Origin: DATAUD01 sp036268455
GTDB taxonomy: Bacteria; Verrucomicrobiota; Verrucomicrobiia; Limisphaerales; Palsa-1400
NCBI GenBank assembly: GCA_036268455.1
Contig: DATAUD010000070.1
Coordinates: 1-64,000, forward strand
DNA length: 64,000 bases
Reading direction: 5' to 3'
The position numbers were made by a program, and so were the translations under genes. The notes beneath the pieces are model-generated. The model ran no database searches. It had not been told where the DNA came from and saw only the letters and a program-made list of their open reading frames with translations. Of the stretch, positions 16,023 to 24,313 are shown piece by piece (position 1 is the stretch's first letter; each line of letters opens with the position of its first letter).

Positions 16023-17362
16023 AGAAAAACGGCCAAATAACACTGGAGCCATGGGGATCCATCAAAGGAACATTGCTGCGCGGCGGGAAGCCATCGGCGA
16101 ATGAAACGCTCTATTTAAACTTTGCCGCGTCTTACAGTCAACGAGGCTTGGACTTATCCATTCGGGCAATAACTGACGACAAGGGCGCATTTGAGTTCGA
16201 TCACGTGCCGCCGGCCGAATGCCAAATTTTGGCGCCAAATCGGACGGGAGACAACCCCGGAGGATGGGGTCCACTTGAGCAAATCAAACAAATTCGCGTG
16301 GAGTCTGGACAAGTAGTCAATACAACCATTGATGCCCCTGAGAAAACGGTTGTTCAGGCCACCAGGGTCCAAGGGCAACAGTCCGATTCTACCCCTTCAA
16401 GGACATTGAAAGGTTTCATTCTTCAGCCCGATGGAAAACCGGCAGTCGAAGCAGGCGTCGGCTTCGCGGGCGATCAACATGACTTGCACATCGGCGATGG
16501 CCAACTTGTCGTGGAACGGATGAATCCAAACACCGCATTCACGGATTCCAGCGGCGCGTTTGCGGTTCCCTGGCCCAATTCCGCGACGGCGCTTTACGTT
16601 GCGTCCGGGCAGGGCGTTGCCAATTTGAATATCGCCGGTGTGACCAACGGGATGCGAATCGTTCTCCAGCCGTGGGCCAAAGTGGAAGGGATCATGCGTC
16701 TGAACAATCGCCCCGCGCCGGGAGCCCAAATCCATCTGCACAATATCGGCGGCGACCGATTCGGTTGGTGGGAAGGGCGGGTGTTTATGACGGACACAAT
16801 CACGGACGCGAACGGACATTTCCTCTTTGCTCACGTTTTGCCCGGCAAATGTGGCCTTGGACGCTGGATGGACGCCGGGCATGGGACGCGATCAATCGGA
16901 GATGATGTTTTACTGACAGTCGCGCCAGGTGAATCAACGAACATCGCCTGGGGCGGCAATGGCCGGCCAGTCACGGGCGTTGTGGAATTGGCAAATCCAA
17001 AGAATCTGCCGGACGACGCCGCTTTCGTCATTTTCTTCCGCAGTAGATTTCAATCTTTTCCGAAGGAGCCCCGGATGGCGCGCCGTGCCTTCCACGATTA
17101 CGAGGGCCTCATAGGCTCGGACAATACGTTTCGCGCGGACGATGTGCCGCCGGGATACTACGCTGTCGCCGTTACTGGACGGACAGGGCATCTTGGTTCC
17201 GCCAGACCCTTTCCCCAAAGCGTGACAGTCGAAGTCACCAACATTGATGTTCCACCTCTCGCCGACCCCAAAAAGTGCGAGCCGTTCGATATTGGTCGAA
17301 TTAAAGTCTCTCTGGAATTTCCATCGGAAACCACGGCCTCGCAGACGCCAGGCGCTGAATAA
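16010..17362 (+). pseudogene. Third segment of the broken M56 gene: C-terminal regulatory-like repeats
   Basis: Reading in this frame, FESLKKNGQITLEPWGSIKGTLLRGGKPS continues directly from AAASPGG of the previous segment. One missing T in a run of Ts near 16010 explains the shift. More beta-sandwich repeats follow (LKGFILQPDGKPAVEAGVGF, KVEGIMRLNNRPAPGAQIHL, PVTGVVELANPKNLPDD), and the protein ends near TVEVTNIDVPPLADPKK. There is no independent signal peptide or ribosome site. Whether the shift is real or a sequencing error cannot be decided here. Confidence 0.65.
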
Positions 17363-17392
17363 AAAAATAAGCCGGATTCTCAAGGCCGATTT

Positions 17393-19888
17393 TCAGGGCA
17401 AAACAGCGCGGTAGAAGCGGAGAGGGGTGGCGCGGGACTGAGGGTCGGAAAAGTATAGAGGGGTGGCGCCTAACAAATTTGTTTCCACTGGAATCCAGGT
17501 TTGAAGGTTGGTGCTGGCTTGAATGACTACGGTGGAGGTGGATGGGCCGGTTATGTCGAAACCAAATTGTCCATTGGAGAAGCCAAATACGTTATTGGTA
17601 ATAATCGAAACGGTAGCTGAGGAAGTGGCGGTGCCCACCGAAATGCGAAATATCGTGCCGTTACCACCAACTCCGTAGTCGCCGCTTTCGCCATAGAAAC
17701 TCCCATCGGGACCCTGCACGAGGCCGGCTCGAGGAATGCCGCCATCGATCTCGTTAAAGGCAAACAGAGGGGTGAGCGAACCGCGGGGGGTAATCTGGAA
17801 TACCACGCCGGCATCGGCCGGTCCGCCACCCGCAAAAGTAGTGCCATAGAAATTGCCGTCGGTCCCTTGAACTAAGGCGGCTTCGGGATACGCGCCATCA
17901 GCGCCGTTGGTGAAGGAATAGAGGGGGGTCAGTGAGCCGCTGGGGGTGATTTTGAAGATCGCGCCATCGCCACTCGTGCCACCATCGATAGTCGTGCCAT
18001 AGAAATTGACGTCACTGCCTTGCACCAGACTCGCTTCGGGATTTGCGCCATCAATGCCGTTGGTGAAAGAATACAAGGGCGTGAATGATGCCCCGGCGGT
18101 GATTTTGAATACGGTGCCATAGCCATTCGAGCCGCCGGCGTAAGTCGTGCCGTAGAAATTACCGTCGCTGCCCAGCGCCAGACCGGCATCTGGAAACTCG
18201 CCGCCATTGTTGTTGTTGGTGAAGGCGTACAGAGTTTTTAGCGAACCGGCGGTGGTAATTGAGAACACGGTGCCACCAACGCCCACGCCGCCGGCTTGAG
18301 TGGTGCCATAGAAATTTCCGTCGCTGCCCAGCGCCAGAGTGTCCAGCGGATTTCCGCCATCAGTGCCGTTGGTAAAGGAATACACGGGTGTGAATGTGCC
18401 GCCTGAGCTGATTTTGAACACGGTGCCGCTGCCACGCCGGCCGCCCAATTTAGTAGTGCCATAGAAATTGCCGTCGTCGCCCTGCGCCAGACCGCCTAGA
18501 GGAACTGAGCCATCATCGCCATTAGTGAAGGAATATAAAGGGGTAAATAAACCGTTGGGGGCCATTTTGAACACCGTGCCATCGCCGATGCCGGGAGCGC
18601 CGCCGCCGTTTTCAGTCGTCCCGTAGAAGTTGCCGTCGCTGCCCAGCAGCAAAGTGGCCAAGGGAAACAGGCCACCGTTCCCGTTCGTGAAGGAATACAG
18701 AGGGGTCAACAAACCGCTGGCGCTCATTTTGAAAAGGGTACCCATCCTGTTCGAGCCGCCGTATAAAGCCGCGCCATAGAAATTGCCGTCGCTTCCCAAC
18801 GCCAGACCGGCCACGGGTTCTGCGCCATCAATCCCGTTGGTGAAAGAATACAGCGAGGTGAACGAGCCGCCGGCGCTGATTTTGAACGCGGTGCCATTGG
18901 AAACCGCGCCGCCGAATTGAGTGGTGCCATAGAAGTTGCCGTCTGTGCCCTGCACAAGCGCATCCTGTGGGTATGCGCCATCGACGAAAGAATACAAAGA
19001 AGTGAGCGAGCCGCCGGCGCTGATTTTGAATACGGTGCCTAAATCGCTTGTGCCGCCAAGGCTGCTCGTGCCGTAGAAGTTGCCGTCGCTTCCCAGCGCC
19101 AAAGCGGCGACGGGGGACCCCCCATCATCGCCACCGGTGAAAGAATACAGAGAGGTGAACGAGCCGCTGGGGGTGATCTTGAAGACCGTTCCATAGTCAT
19201 TGCCGCCGAAGTATTCAGACGTGCCATAGAAATTACCGTCGCTGCCCTGCGCCAAACCGGCGGCGGGAAACCCGCCATCATTGCCGGTGAAGGAATGCAG
19301 AGGAGTCAGCGAACCACTAGCTGTGATTTTGAACACCGTTCCAAAGTACACATTCGTGCCACCGAAGCTGGCCGTGCCATAGAAATCGCCGTCTCTGCCC
19401 AGCACCAGACTGGCCACGGGATTTGCGCCATCGATGCCGTTGGTAAAGGAATATAGAGGCGTCAGCGAACCGCCGGTAGTGAGTTTGAAAACAGTGCCCC
19501 AGCCATCGATGCCGCCTTGGGCGGCCGTGCCGTAGAAATTGCCGTCGCTGCCCAGCACCAGACTGGCCATTGGATTTGCGCCATCAACGCCGTCAGTGAA
19601 GGAATAGATGACCGTCATCGCCCCAGTGGGGGTCATTTGGAACACCTCGCCATAGAAATTGGAGCCGCCCGCTTTAGCCGTGCCGTAGAAATTGCCATCG
19701 CTCCCCTCCACCAGATCGGTCGCAGGATCTTCGCCCAAACTAATGGATCCGAAATTATGAATGTTGGTGAAGGTCACGCCTGGCTGTGCCTTCAGGGCGG
19801 TCGTTGTGAAAACAATCGCCAGAAGCATTCGGAAAAGCCAGAAGGCCAGGTTTTGTCTGAACGAACTGCAATTCACCACTGTTTTCAT
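17393..19888 (-). CDS. Secreted GloVer tandem-repeat protein, 14 repeats
   Basis: From the ATG at 19888 this is an 831-residue exported protein with a signal peptide (hydrophobic LAFWLFRMLLAIVFTTTALKA). Fourteen repeats of about 50 residues follow, each of the form P..LV.GSDGNFYGTT..GG....GTVFKIT..GSLTPLYSFTNG.DGAN. The last repeat lacks the final YSF strand, and an unpaired strand VTFTNIHNFG precedes the first. That is what a closed beta-propeller needs, and fourteen equals two seven-bladed rings. A C-terminal domain (about 765-831) of the STVVIQASTNLQTW...LRFYRAVLP type is common to verrucomicrobial secreted proteins and may be a sorting region. Neighbouring DNA repeats are very similar, so unequal recombination is likely. 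Confidence 0.85.
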   Translation of the reverse strand: MKTVVNCSSFRQNLAFWLFRMLLAIVFTTTALKAQPGVTFTNIHNFGSISLGEDPATDLVEGSDGNFYGTAKAGGSNFYGEVFQMTPTGAMTVIYSFTDGVDGANPMASLVLGSDGNFYGTAAQGGIDGWGTVFKLTTGGSLTPLYSFTNGIDGANPVASLVLGRDGDFYGTASFGGTNVYFGTVFKITASGSLTPLHSFTGNDGGFPAAGLAQGSDGNFYGTSEYFGGNDYGTVFKITPSGSFTSLYSFTGGDDGGSPVAALALGSDGNFYGTSSLGGTSDLGTVFKISAGGSLTSLYSFVDGAYPQDALVQGTDGNFYGTTQFGGAVSNGTAFKISAGGSFTSLYSFTNGIDGAEPVAGLALGSDGNFYGAALYGGSNRMGTLFKMSASGLLTPLYSFTNGNGGLFPLATLLLGSDGNFYGTTENGGGAPGIGDGTVFKMAPNGLFTPLYSFTNGDDGSVPLGGLAQGDDGNFYGTTKLGGRRGSGTVFKISSGGTFTPVYSFTNGTDGGNPLDTLALGSDGNFYGTTQAGGVGVGGTVFSITTAGSLKTLYAFTNNNNGGEFPDAGLALGSDGNFYGTTYAGGSNGYGTVFKITAGASFTPLYSFTNGIDGANPEASLVQGSDVNFYGTTIDGGTSGDGAIFKITPSGSLTPLYSFTNGADGAYPEAALVQGTDGNFYGTTFAGGGPADAGVVFQITPRGSLTPLFAFNEIDGGIPRAGLVQGPDGSFYGESGDYGVGGNGTIFRISVGTATSSATVSIITNNVFGFSNGQFGFDITGPSTSTVVIQASTNLQTWIPVETNLLGATPLYFSDPQSRATPLRFYRAVLP

Positions 19889-20083
19889 AACGCGGACGTA
19901 GGATTCAATCAAATACTGCGGGATGCCCGCAAGCTCATTGTCACGGCAGAAGACTTTTCTCGGGCGCGGCGTTTCGGCAACGCGACGATCTCATCAAACC
20001 GGCGGATATAGCTGAATAAAAATGGAAGCCGGGATTGTTAAAAACCTCTTGCAAATTACATTATAGTGTGGGAATACTCTTAT

Positions 20084-20245
20084 ATGAGCGAAAAAAACGC
20101 GCCAGTCAGTCAAACCTTGGTCAAGGCAGTCAAGGCCAGTCAAACCTGGTCAAACCATTTCCCATTACAGAACTGGCTTAAATTTATAGTTCCCTCCGGG
20201 GCGGTTTTGGGGAATTATCACCCCAACAAAACGCTGATTCTATGA
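20084..20245 (+). CDS. Possible 53-residue small protein overlapping the SPFH gene
   Basis: An ATG at 20084 opens 53 codons (MSEKNAPVSQTLVKAVKASQ ... NKTLIL) whose stop overlaps the SPFH-gene start by four bases (ATGA), the usual arrangement of coupled genes. A GGGA lies about ten bases upstream. Against it, the first half is built on short GTCAA direct repeats, and I know no homologue. It could be a leader peptide or chance. Confidence 0.3.
   Translation: MSEKNAPVSQTLVKAVKASQTWSNHFPLQNWLKFIVPSGAVLGNYHPNKTLIL
20104..20157. repeat. Short direct repeats with about 10-base spacing
   Basis: The pentamer GTCAA occurs at 20109, 20120, 20129, 20139 and 20149, each within a longer near-repeat of the form CAGTCAAACC or TGGTCAAACC. 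The spacings are 11, 9, 10 and 10 bases, so the copies lie on one face of the DNA helix. They sit 80-140 bases before the SPFH gene. Confidence 0.6.
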
Positions 20246-21315
20246 GCTTAATGGATTACCTCAAAACACAACTGCTCGAAATCATCGAGTGGCAGGACGA
20301 TTCCCGCGACACCATTTCCTTTCGCTACCCGGACCTCGACAAGGAAATCAAAAATGGCGCTCAACTGATCGTCCGCGAATCCCAGGTCGCCCAATTCATT
20401 TATTTGGGCCAATTCGGCGATTCCTTCGGGCCGGGCAAACATACGCTGACCACCGACAACATCCCCATTCTCTCCACCCTCAAAGGCTGGAAGTACGGCC
20501 TCCACTCGCCTTTCAAGGCCGATGTCTATTTCGTCAACACCCGCCTCTTCACCGGCAACAAGTGGGGCACCGCCAATCCCATCATGTTGCGCGACCACGA
20601 TTTCGGCGTCGTTCGCGCCCGCGCCTATGGAACTTTCGATTTCCACGTCACTGACGTGAAGGTCTTTCTCAAGGAAGTCGCCGGCACGGACGACCATTTC
20701 CGCCTCGAGGAATTCTCCGATACGATGCGGTCGCGCATCGTCAGCGTTTTCACCGAGGCGCTGGCGGTCGCGAAATTGCCCGTCCTCGACGTCGCTTCGC
20801 GCTACCAGGAACTCGGCCAGGCATTGCTTCCGGCCATCAACCCCGCCGTCTCCACTCAATATGGAATTGAAATTTCCAATTTCGTCGTCGAAAACGTTTC
20901 CGTCCCGCCGGAGGTCGAGGAAGCAATCGACAAGCGCAGCAGCATGGCGGCTGTCGGCGACCTGAACGATTATGTCAAATTCCAGATGGCGCAATCGATT
21001 GGCAAAGGCGGCGGCGACGGCGGCGGTCTGGCAAATTCCGCCGCGCAACTCGGCGCCGGCCTCGCGATGGGACAGCAATTGGCCAGCGCGTTAAACGCCG
21101 GGCAGCAGCAGCAGCCGGCCGCTCCGCCGGTGATTGCATCCGCAACCGCCGCCGCAACGCCTCAATTGCTCACCCCCGCCGATGTCGCGAAAACCCTTGG
21201 AGTCAGCGAAACAGACGTGCTGGCCACGTTGGAGAAAGGCGAACTCAAAGGGAAGAAAATCGGCTCCGTGTGGCGCATCAATAAAACGGCCCTCGACGAA
21301 TTCCTCCAAAGCTGA
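20242..21315 (+). CDS. SPFH-domain protein with C-terminal helix-turn-helix
   Basis: The product is a 357-residue protein of the YdjI-like SPFH (stomatin/prohibitin/flotillin) branch. The N-terminal part (LLEIIEWQDDSRDTISFRYP, IVRESQVAQFIYLGQFGDSFGPGKHTL) and the long body to about residue 235 are typical. This branch usually ends in a small zinc-ribbon or GYF-like module. Here a Gly/Ala/Gln-rich linker leads instead to LLTPADVAKTLGVSETDVLATLEKGELKGKKIGSVWRI, an excisionase/MerR-type helix-turn-helix (about 305-355). There is no signal peptide. It overlaps the zinc-ribbon gene by one base (TGATG). Such proteins form membrane-associated oligomers; the role here is unknown. Confidence 0.85.
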   Translation: MSLMDYLKTQLLEIIEWQDDSRDTISFRYPDLDKEIKNGAQLIVRESQVAQFIYLGQFGDSFGPGKHTLTTDNIPILSTLKGWKYGLHSPFKADVYFVNTRLFTGNKWGTANPIMLRDHDFGVVRARAYGTFDFHVTDVKVFLKEVAGTDDHFRLEEFSDTMRSRIVSVFTEALAVAKLPVLDVASRYQELGQALLPAINPAVSTQYGIEISNFVVENVSVPPEVEEAIDKRSSMAAVGDLNDYVKFQMAQSIGKGGGDGGGLANSAAQLGAGLAMGQQLASALNAGQQQQPAAPPVIASATAAATPQLLTPADVAKTLGVSETDVLATLEKGELKGKKIGSVWRINKTALDEFLQS

Positions 21316-22421
21316 TGAGCGACGTCACAGCGCAAAAAAAGTTCTCCTGTCCGTCTTGCGGCGGAGAGGCCCAGTGGAATCCCGCGAAAAAGGCGATTGT
21401 TTGCCCGTTTTGCGGCACAACTTCGCCCGCCCAGGCCGAATTGAACGAGGCAGGCCAGGAAGTGATCATCGAGCACGATCTCGTCACCGCCTTGCGCGGC
21501 ATTCCAGACGAACAGCGCGGCTGGCAAACCAAAAAAATCTCGGTCAAATGCCAGAGTTGCCAGGCAATTTCCGTCTTTGATCCCGACCGCGTCGCGCAAC
21601 GTTGCGATTTTTGCGGTTCTTCCGCGCTGGTGCCGTACGAAGAAACCAAGGACGTCTTCAGGCCGGAGAGCCTCTTGCCGATGAAACTCGCCGAATCGGC
21701 GATCCGCGATTCCATTCGCACCTGGTATGGCAACCGGTGGTTCGCCCCAAACAAACTTAAAGAGGCTGCGTTAACCGATACGGTCAAGGGCCTCTACATT
21801 CCGTATTGGACATTCGACGCCCAGGTCCACGCCGATTGGACAGCCGAGAGCGGTTATTACTATTACGAGACCGAACAGTATCGCGACGCCAATGGCGACA
21901 CGCAAACGCGCGAAGTGCAGAAAATTCGCTGGGAACCCTCCGCCGGCTCAGTCGATCATTTTTTCAACGACGAATTGGTCCCCGCCTCGCGCGGCGTGCA
22001 TGAGGAAATGCTCCGGAAGATCGAGCCGTTTCCCACGACAACCGATTTGCTCGCCTACAACGCGGGTTACCTGTCCGGTTGGGTGGTGGAGCGTTACCAA
22101 ATCGACCTCGTGGCCGCCGCCGCCGAGGCTCGCGGGGAAATGGAAGCGGAAATGCAGCATCTTTGCGCCGCCCAGGTTCCCGGCGACACACATCGCAATC
22201 TCCAGGTGCAGGCCGATTTCTCCGGCCAGACTTTCAAACACATTCTGGTGCCGATCTGGTTGCTGTCGTACGATTATGGCGAGCGCCATTTCCAAGTGGT
22301 CATCAATGGTTACACCGGTTCCATAGCCGGCAAACATCCGTTGAGCTGGGTCAAGATCATGCTGGCCGTGCTGGGGGCATTGGCGGCAATTGGCATAATA
22401 TTATTATTGACTCACCACTGA
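21315..22421 (+). CDS. Zinc-ribbon protein with C-terminal membrane anchor
   Basis: The product is a 368-residue protein with two TFIIB-like zinc ribbons at the N-terminus: CPSCGG/CPFCG (about 12-34) and CQSCQ/CDFCG (about 79-101). A central domain follows (GLYIPYWTFDAQVHADWTAESG...), then one C-terminal membrane helix (IMLAVLGALAAIGIILLL). Similar proteins are often mislabelled as primosomal or helicase proteins because of the zinc ribbon. It is translationally coupled to the SPFH gene, and the two together recall SPFH/zinc-ribbon pairs in other bacteria. The function is not known; a membrane-surface complex is a reasonable inference. Confidence 0.8.
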   Translation: MSDVTAQKKFSCPSCGGEAQWNPAKKAIVCPFCGTTSPAQAELNEAGQEVIIEHDLVTALRGIPDEQRGWQTKKISVKCQSCQAISVFDPDRVAQRCDFCGSSALVPYEETKDVFRPESLLPMKLAESAIRDSIRTWYGNRWFAPNKLKEAALTDTVKGLYIPYWTFDAQVHADWTAESGYYYYETEQYRDANGDTQTREVQKIRWEPSAGSVDHFFNDELVPASRGVHEEMLRKIEPFPTTTDLLAYNAGYLSGWVVERYQIDLVAAAAEARGEMEAEMQHLCAAQVPGDTHRNLQVQADFSGQTFKHILVPIWLLSYDYGERHFQVVINGYTGSIAGKHPLSWVKIMLAVLGALAAIGIILLLTHH

Positions 22422-22473
22422 AGCGGCCGAATTGGTGCCGTTTCAAGACAAAAAACGCAGGCATACCTTCTAC

Positions 22474-22490
22474 TTGGCACGGAAATGGCT
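22474..22490 (+). promoter_or_regulatory. Possible sigma-54 promoter
   Basis: TTGGCACG at 22474-22481 is a perfect -24 element, and GC follows at the exact GG-N10-GC spacing (TGGCT at 22486-22490, where the consensus is TTGCW). It lies about 170 bases before the membrane-protein gene at 22658. No sigma-54 gene or enhancer-binding protein is in the window. Confidence 0.3.
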
Positions 22491-22657
22491 ATGTAATTGA
22501 CGTATGCCCGTAACAAGGTTTATGTCTCTGGGGGTTTCCACGACGCAAAATGCCGCGTTTTCACCACTGTTTTGCCCGGAGAAAACAACTATCTTGAACA
22601 TGCAAACACAACACGGAGTCAAAACTTCGAGGTTAACCAAGAACACTGAACCCTTGC

Positions 22658-24313
22658 ATGGAGAACGACGCTAAGAATCGATGGGTGTGGTTTGTTTTGT
22701 GCCTCGCCTGTGCTGGATTGATGCTGCTTTGCGGCTGGCTTATTCCAATGCACTTGCGCGCGGTGGACCCGGCAGTCCTTCAGCGGGCGGGCATCGGAAC
22801 ACCTTCGCTGGTCAGCGCCGGGCTGTCGCTGGCCCATGAGCAACAGGCGTCTTCGGCCCGGCTCCTGTTGCAGGCCGCGCAATACGAAAATGTCTCGGGC
22901 GCCGGCGAATTGGCGCTCGCGTTGAGCGAACCCACTGCGACGAATCCGGCTTCTTTGAAAGCGACAGAGGACGTGATTCTGCTGGGAAATCGGGAGCGGG
23001 TTCTCAGTCGCTTGACTGCTTCGAGTTCACCGGCCGTCCAGGAGCTTTTGCATGGACGCGATTTGACAAATACAATTCTTTTTCCGCCATCCTCTTCGGC
23101 CTCGGGCCAGGCATTTGACGCCGCGGTGTCCGTCACCGGCCGGCTTTTGGAGGACGATGCGTTGGCCGGGTTGCGCGAGGCTCTTCTGGCGCGCGCGAAA
23201 TCGGCCAATCACGGCGGAGACACTCAACCTCTCGAGGTAATGCTGATGGATGTGATGTCGCTGGGCCAGCGCTTTGATTGGCAGCAATTGGAGGCGTTTG
23301 TCCATAATATTAACGATCCCAAGACGCTGGATCTCCTGGCGGAGGATGCGCGCAACGCGGGGGATCGGTTGCCGGAGCTTTTTGCGGCGGTGGAACTTTC
23401 GGGGCAACCGGAGAAGGTGGCGGATTACCTGGCAAATTTCAGCCTGAGCGGCATGCACGATCTCGGCGTGGCTTTGCGGTACGGCGCGGGCGGCGTGGAT
23501 GAATTGACGCGCCGGAACCAGCGACTTTATGAATCGCCGCTGAGGCAGCGGTTGACCGCTTCGGGACCGCTCGGGTTGTTCTTCCGGGCGGGCTCCGATT
23601 ACGCCTTGCGCGCTCCGTGGTTCGCGTTGACATTGAAGTGGTTCTTTTACATCTCTTGCGGGTTTCTAATCGCGCTGGCGCTGCATTTTGCGCGTCCCCC
23701 CGTTGCGCCGATTGAGGAACCGTTGCGAGTGCGCGGGGTGCATCTGGCCCGCGAAGCATTATTTGCGCTGGGGTTTTTGCTGGTGGTCCTCCTCCTGAGC
23801 GAGCCGTTTCTCGCGCAGGAAGGCCAGAAGGCGGAAATCCCGTTTCGGCTGCGGCTTCCCACAGTGGGCGCCGTTGCCCCCAGCAAAGCCCCCAGCGTAA
23901 AACCCACATTAATCATTATGACAACAAGCTTATTGACCTTGCTTATTTTCTTTGTGTTGCAAGCGTTGCTCTATTGCGCGTGCCTGGTCAAGCTGGCCGA
24001 AATCCGGCGCCAGAACGTGCCGCCGCGCGTCCGGTTGCGCCTGCTCGAAAATGAGGAACACCTTTTTGACGCCGGCCTGTACCTCGGCTTCGGCGGCACG
24101 ATTGTGTGTCTGATTCTGGCGTCGATGGGTTTGACGCAGTTCAGCTTGATGGCGGCGTATTCCTGCACGGCCTTCGGAATATTGTTCGTCTCGATATTCA
24201 AGATTTTCCAACTGCGTCCCGTTCGGCGGCAATTGCTTCTCCAAGCGGAGATGGAGCGCGAAGTCGTTGAAACGCCCACGGCGACAAGGACCACTTTTGT
24301 TCCGACCACATGA
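22658..24313 (+). CDS. Uncharacterised multi-pass membrane protein, 551 residues
   Basis: I do not recognise the family. One membrane segment lies at the N-terminus (WVWFVLCLACAGLMLLCGWLIP). A soluble, mainly helical region of about 290 residues follows, presumably outside the inner membrane, with Ala/Leu-rich repeats. Then come a cluster of five or so membrane segments (about 328-350, 367-386, 418-446, 473-493 and 497-515) and a short charged tail. The start has no strong Shine-Dalgarno. The stop overlaps the next gene by four bases, so it forms a unit with the coiled-coil protein. A possible sigma-54 site lies upstream. Confidence 0.6.
   Translation: MENDAKNRWVWFVLCLACAGLMLLCGWLIPMHLRAVDPAVLQRAGIGTPSLVSAGLSLAHEQQASSARLLLQAAQYENVSGAGELALALSEPTATNPASLKATEDVILLGNRERVLSRLTASSSPAVQELLHGRDLTNTILFPPSSSASGQAFDAAVSVTGRLLEDDALAGLREALLARAKSANHGGDTQPLEVMLMDVMSLGQRFDWQQLEAFVHNINDPKTLDLLAEDARNAGDRLPELFAAVELSGQPEKVADYLANFSLSGMHDLGVALRYGAGGVDELTRRNQRLYESPLRQRLTASGPLGLFFRAGSDYALRAPWFALTLKWFFYISCGFLIALALHFARPPVAPIEEPLRVRGVHLAREALFALGFLLVVLLLSEPFLAQEGQKAEIPFRLRLPTVGAVAPSKAPSVKPTLIIMTTSLLTLLIFFVLQALLYCACLVKLAEIRRQNVPPRVRLRLLENEEHLFDAGLYLGFGGTIVCLILASMGLTQFSLMAAYSCTAFGILFVSIFKIFQLRPVRRQLLLQAEMEREVVETPTATRTTFVPTT

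Noticed and set aside
17393..19888. Regular 150-base repetition, considered as a CRISPR-like or satellite array
   Set aside because: The repeats keep one reading frame, vary mostly at silent or loop positions, and encode a known protein repeat.
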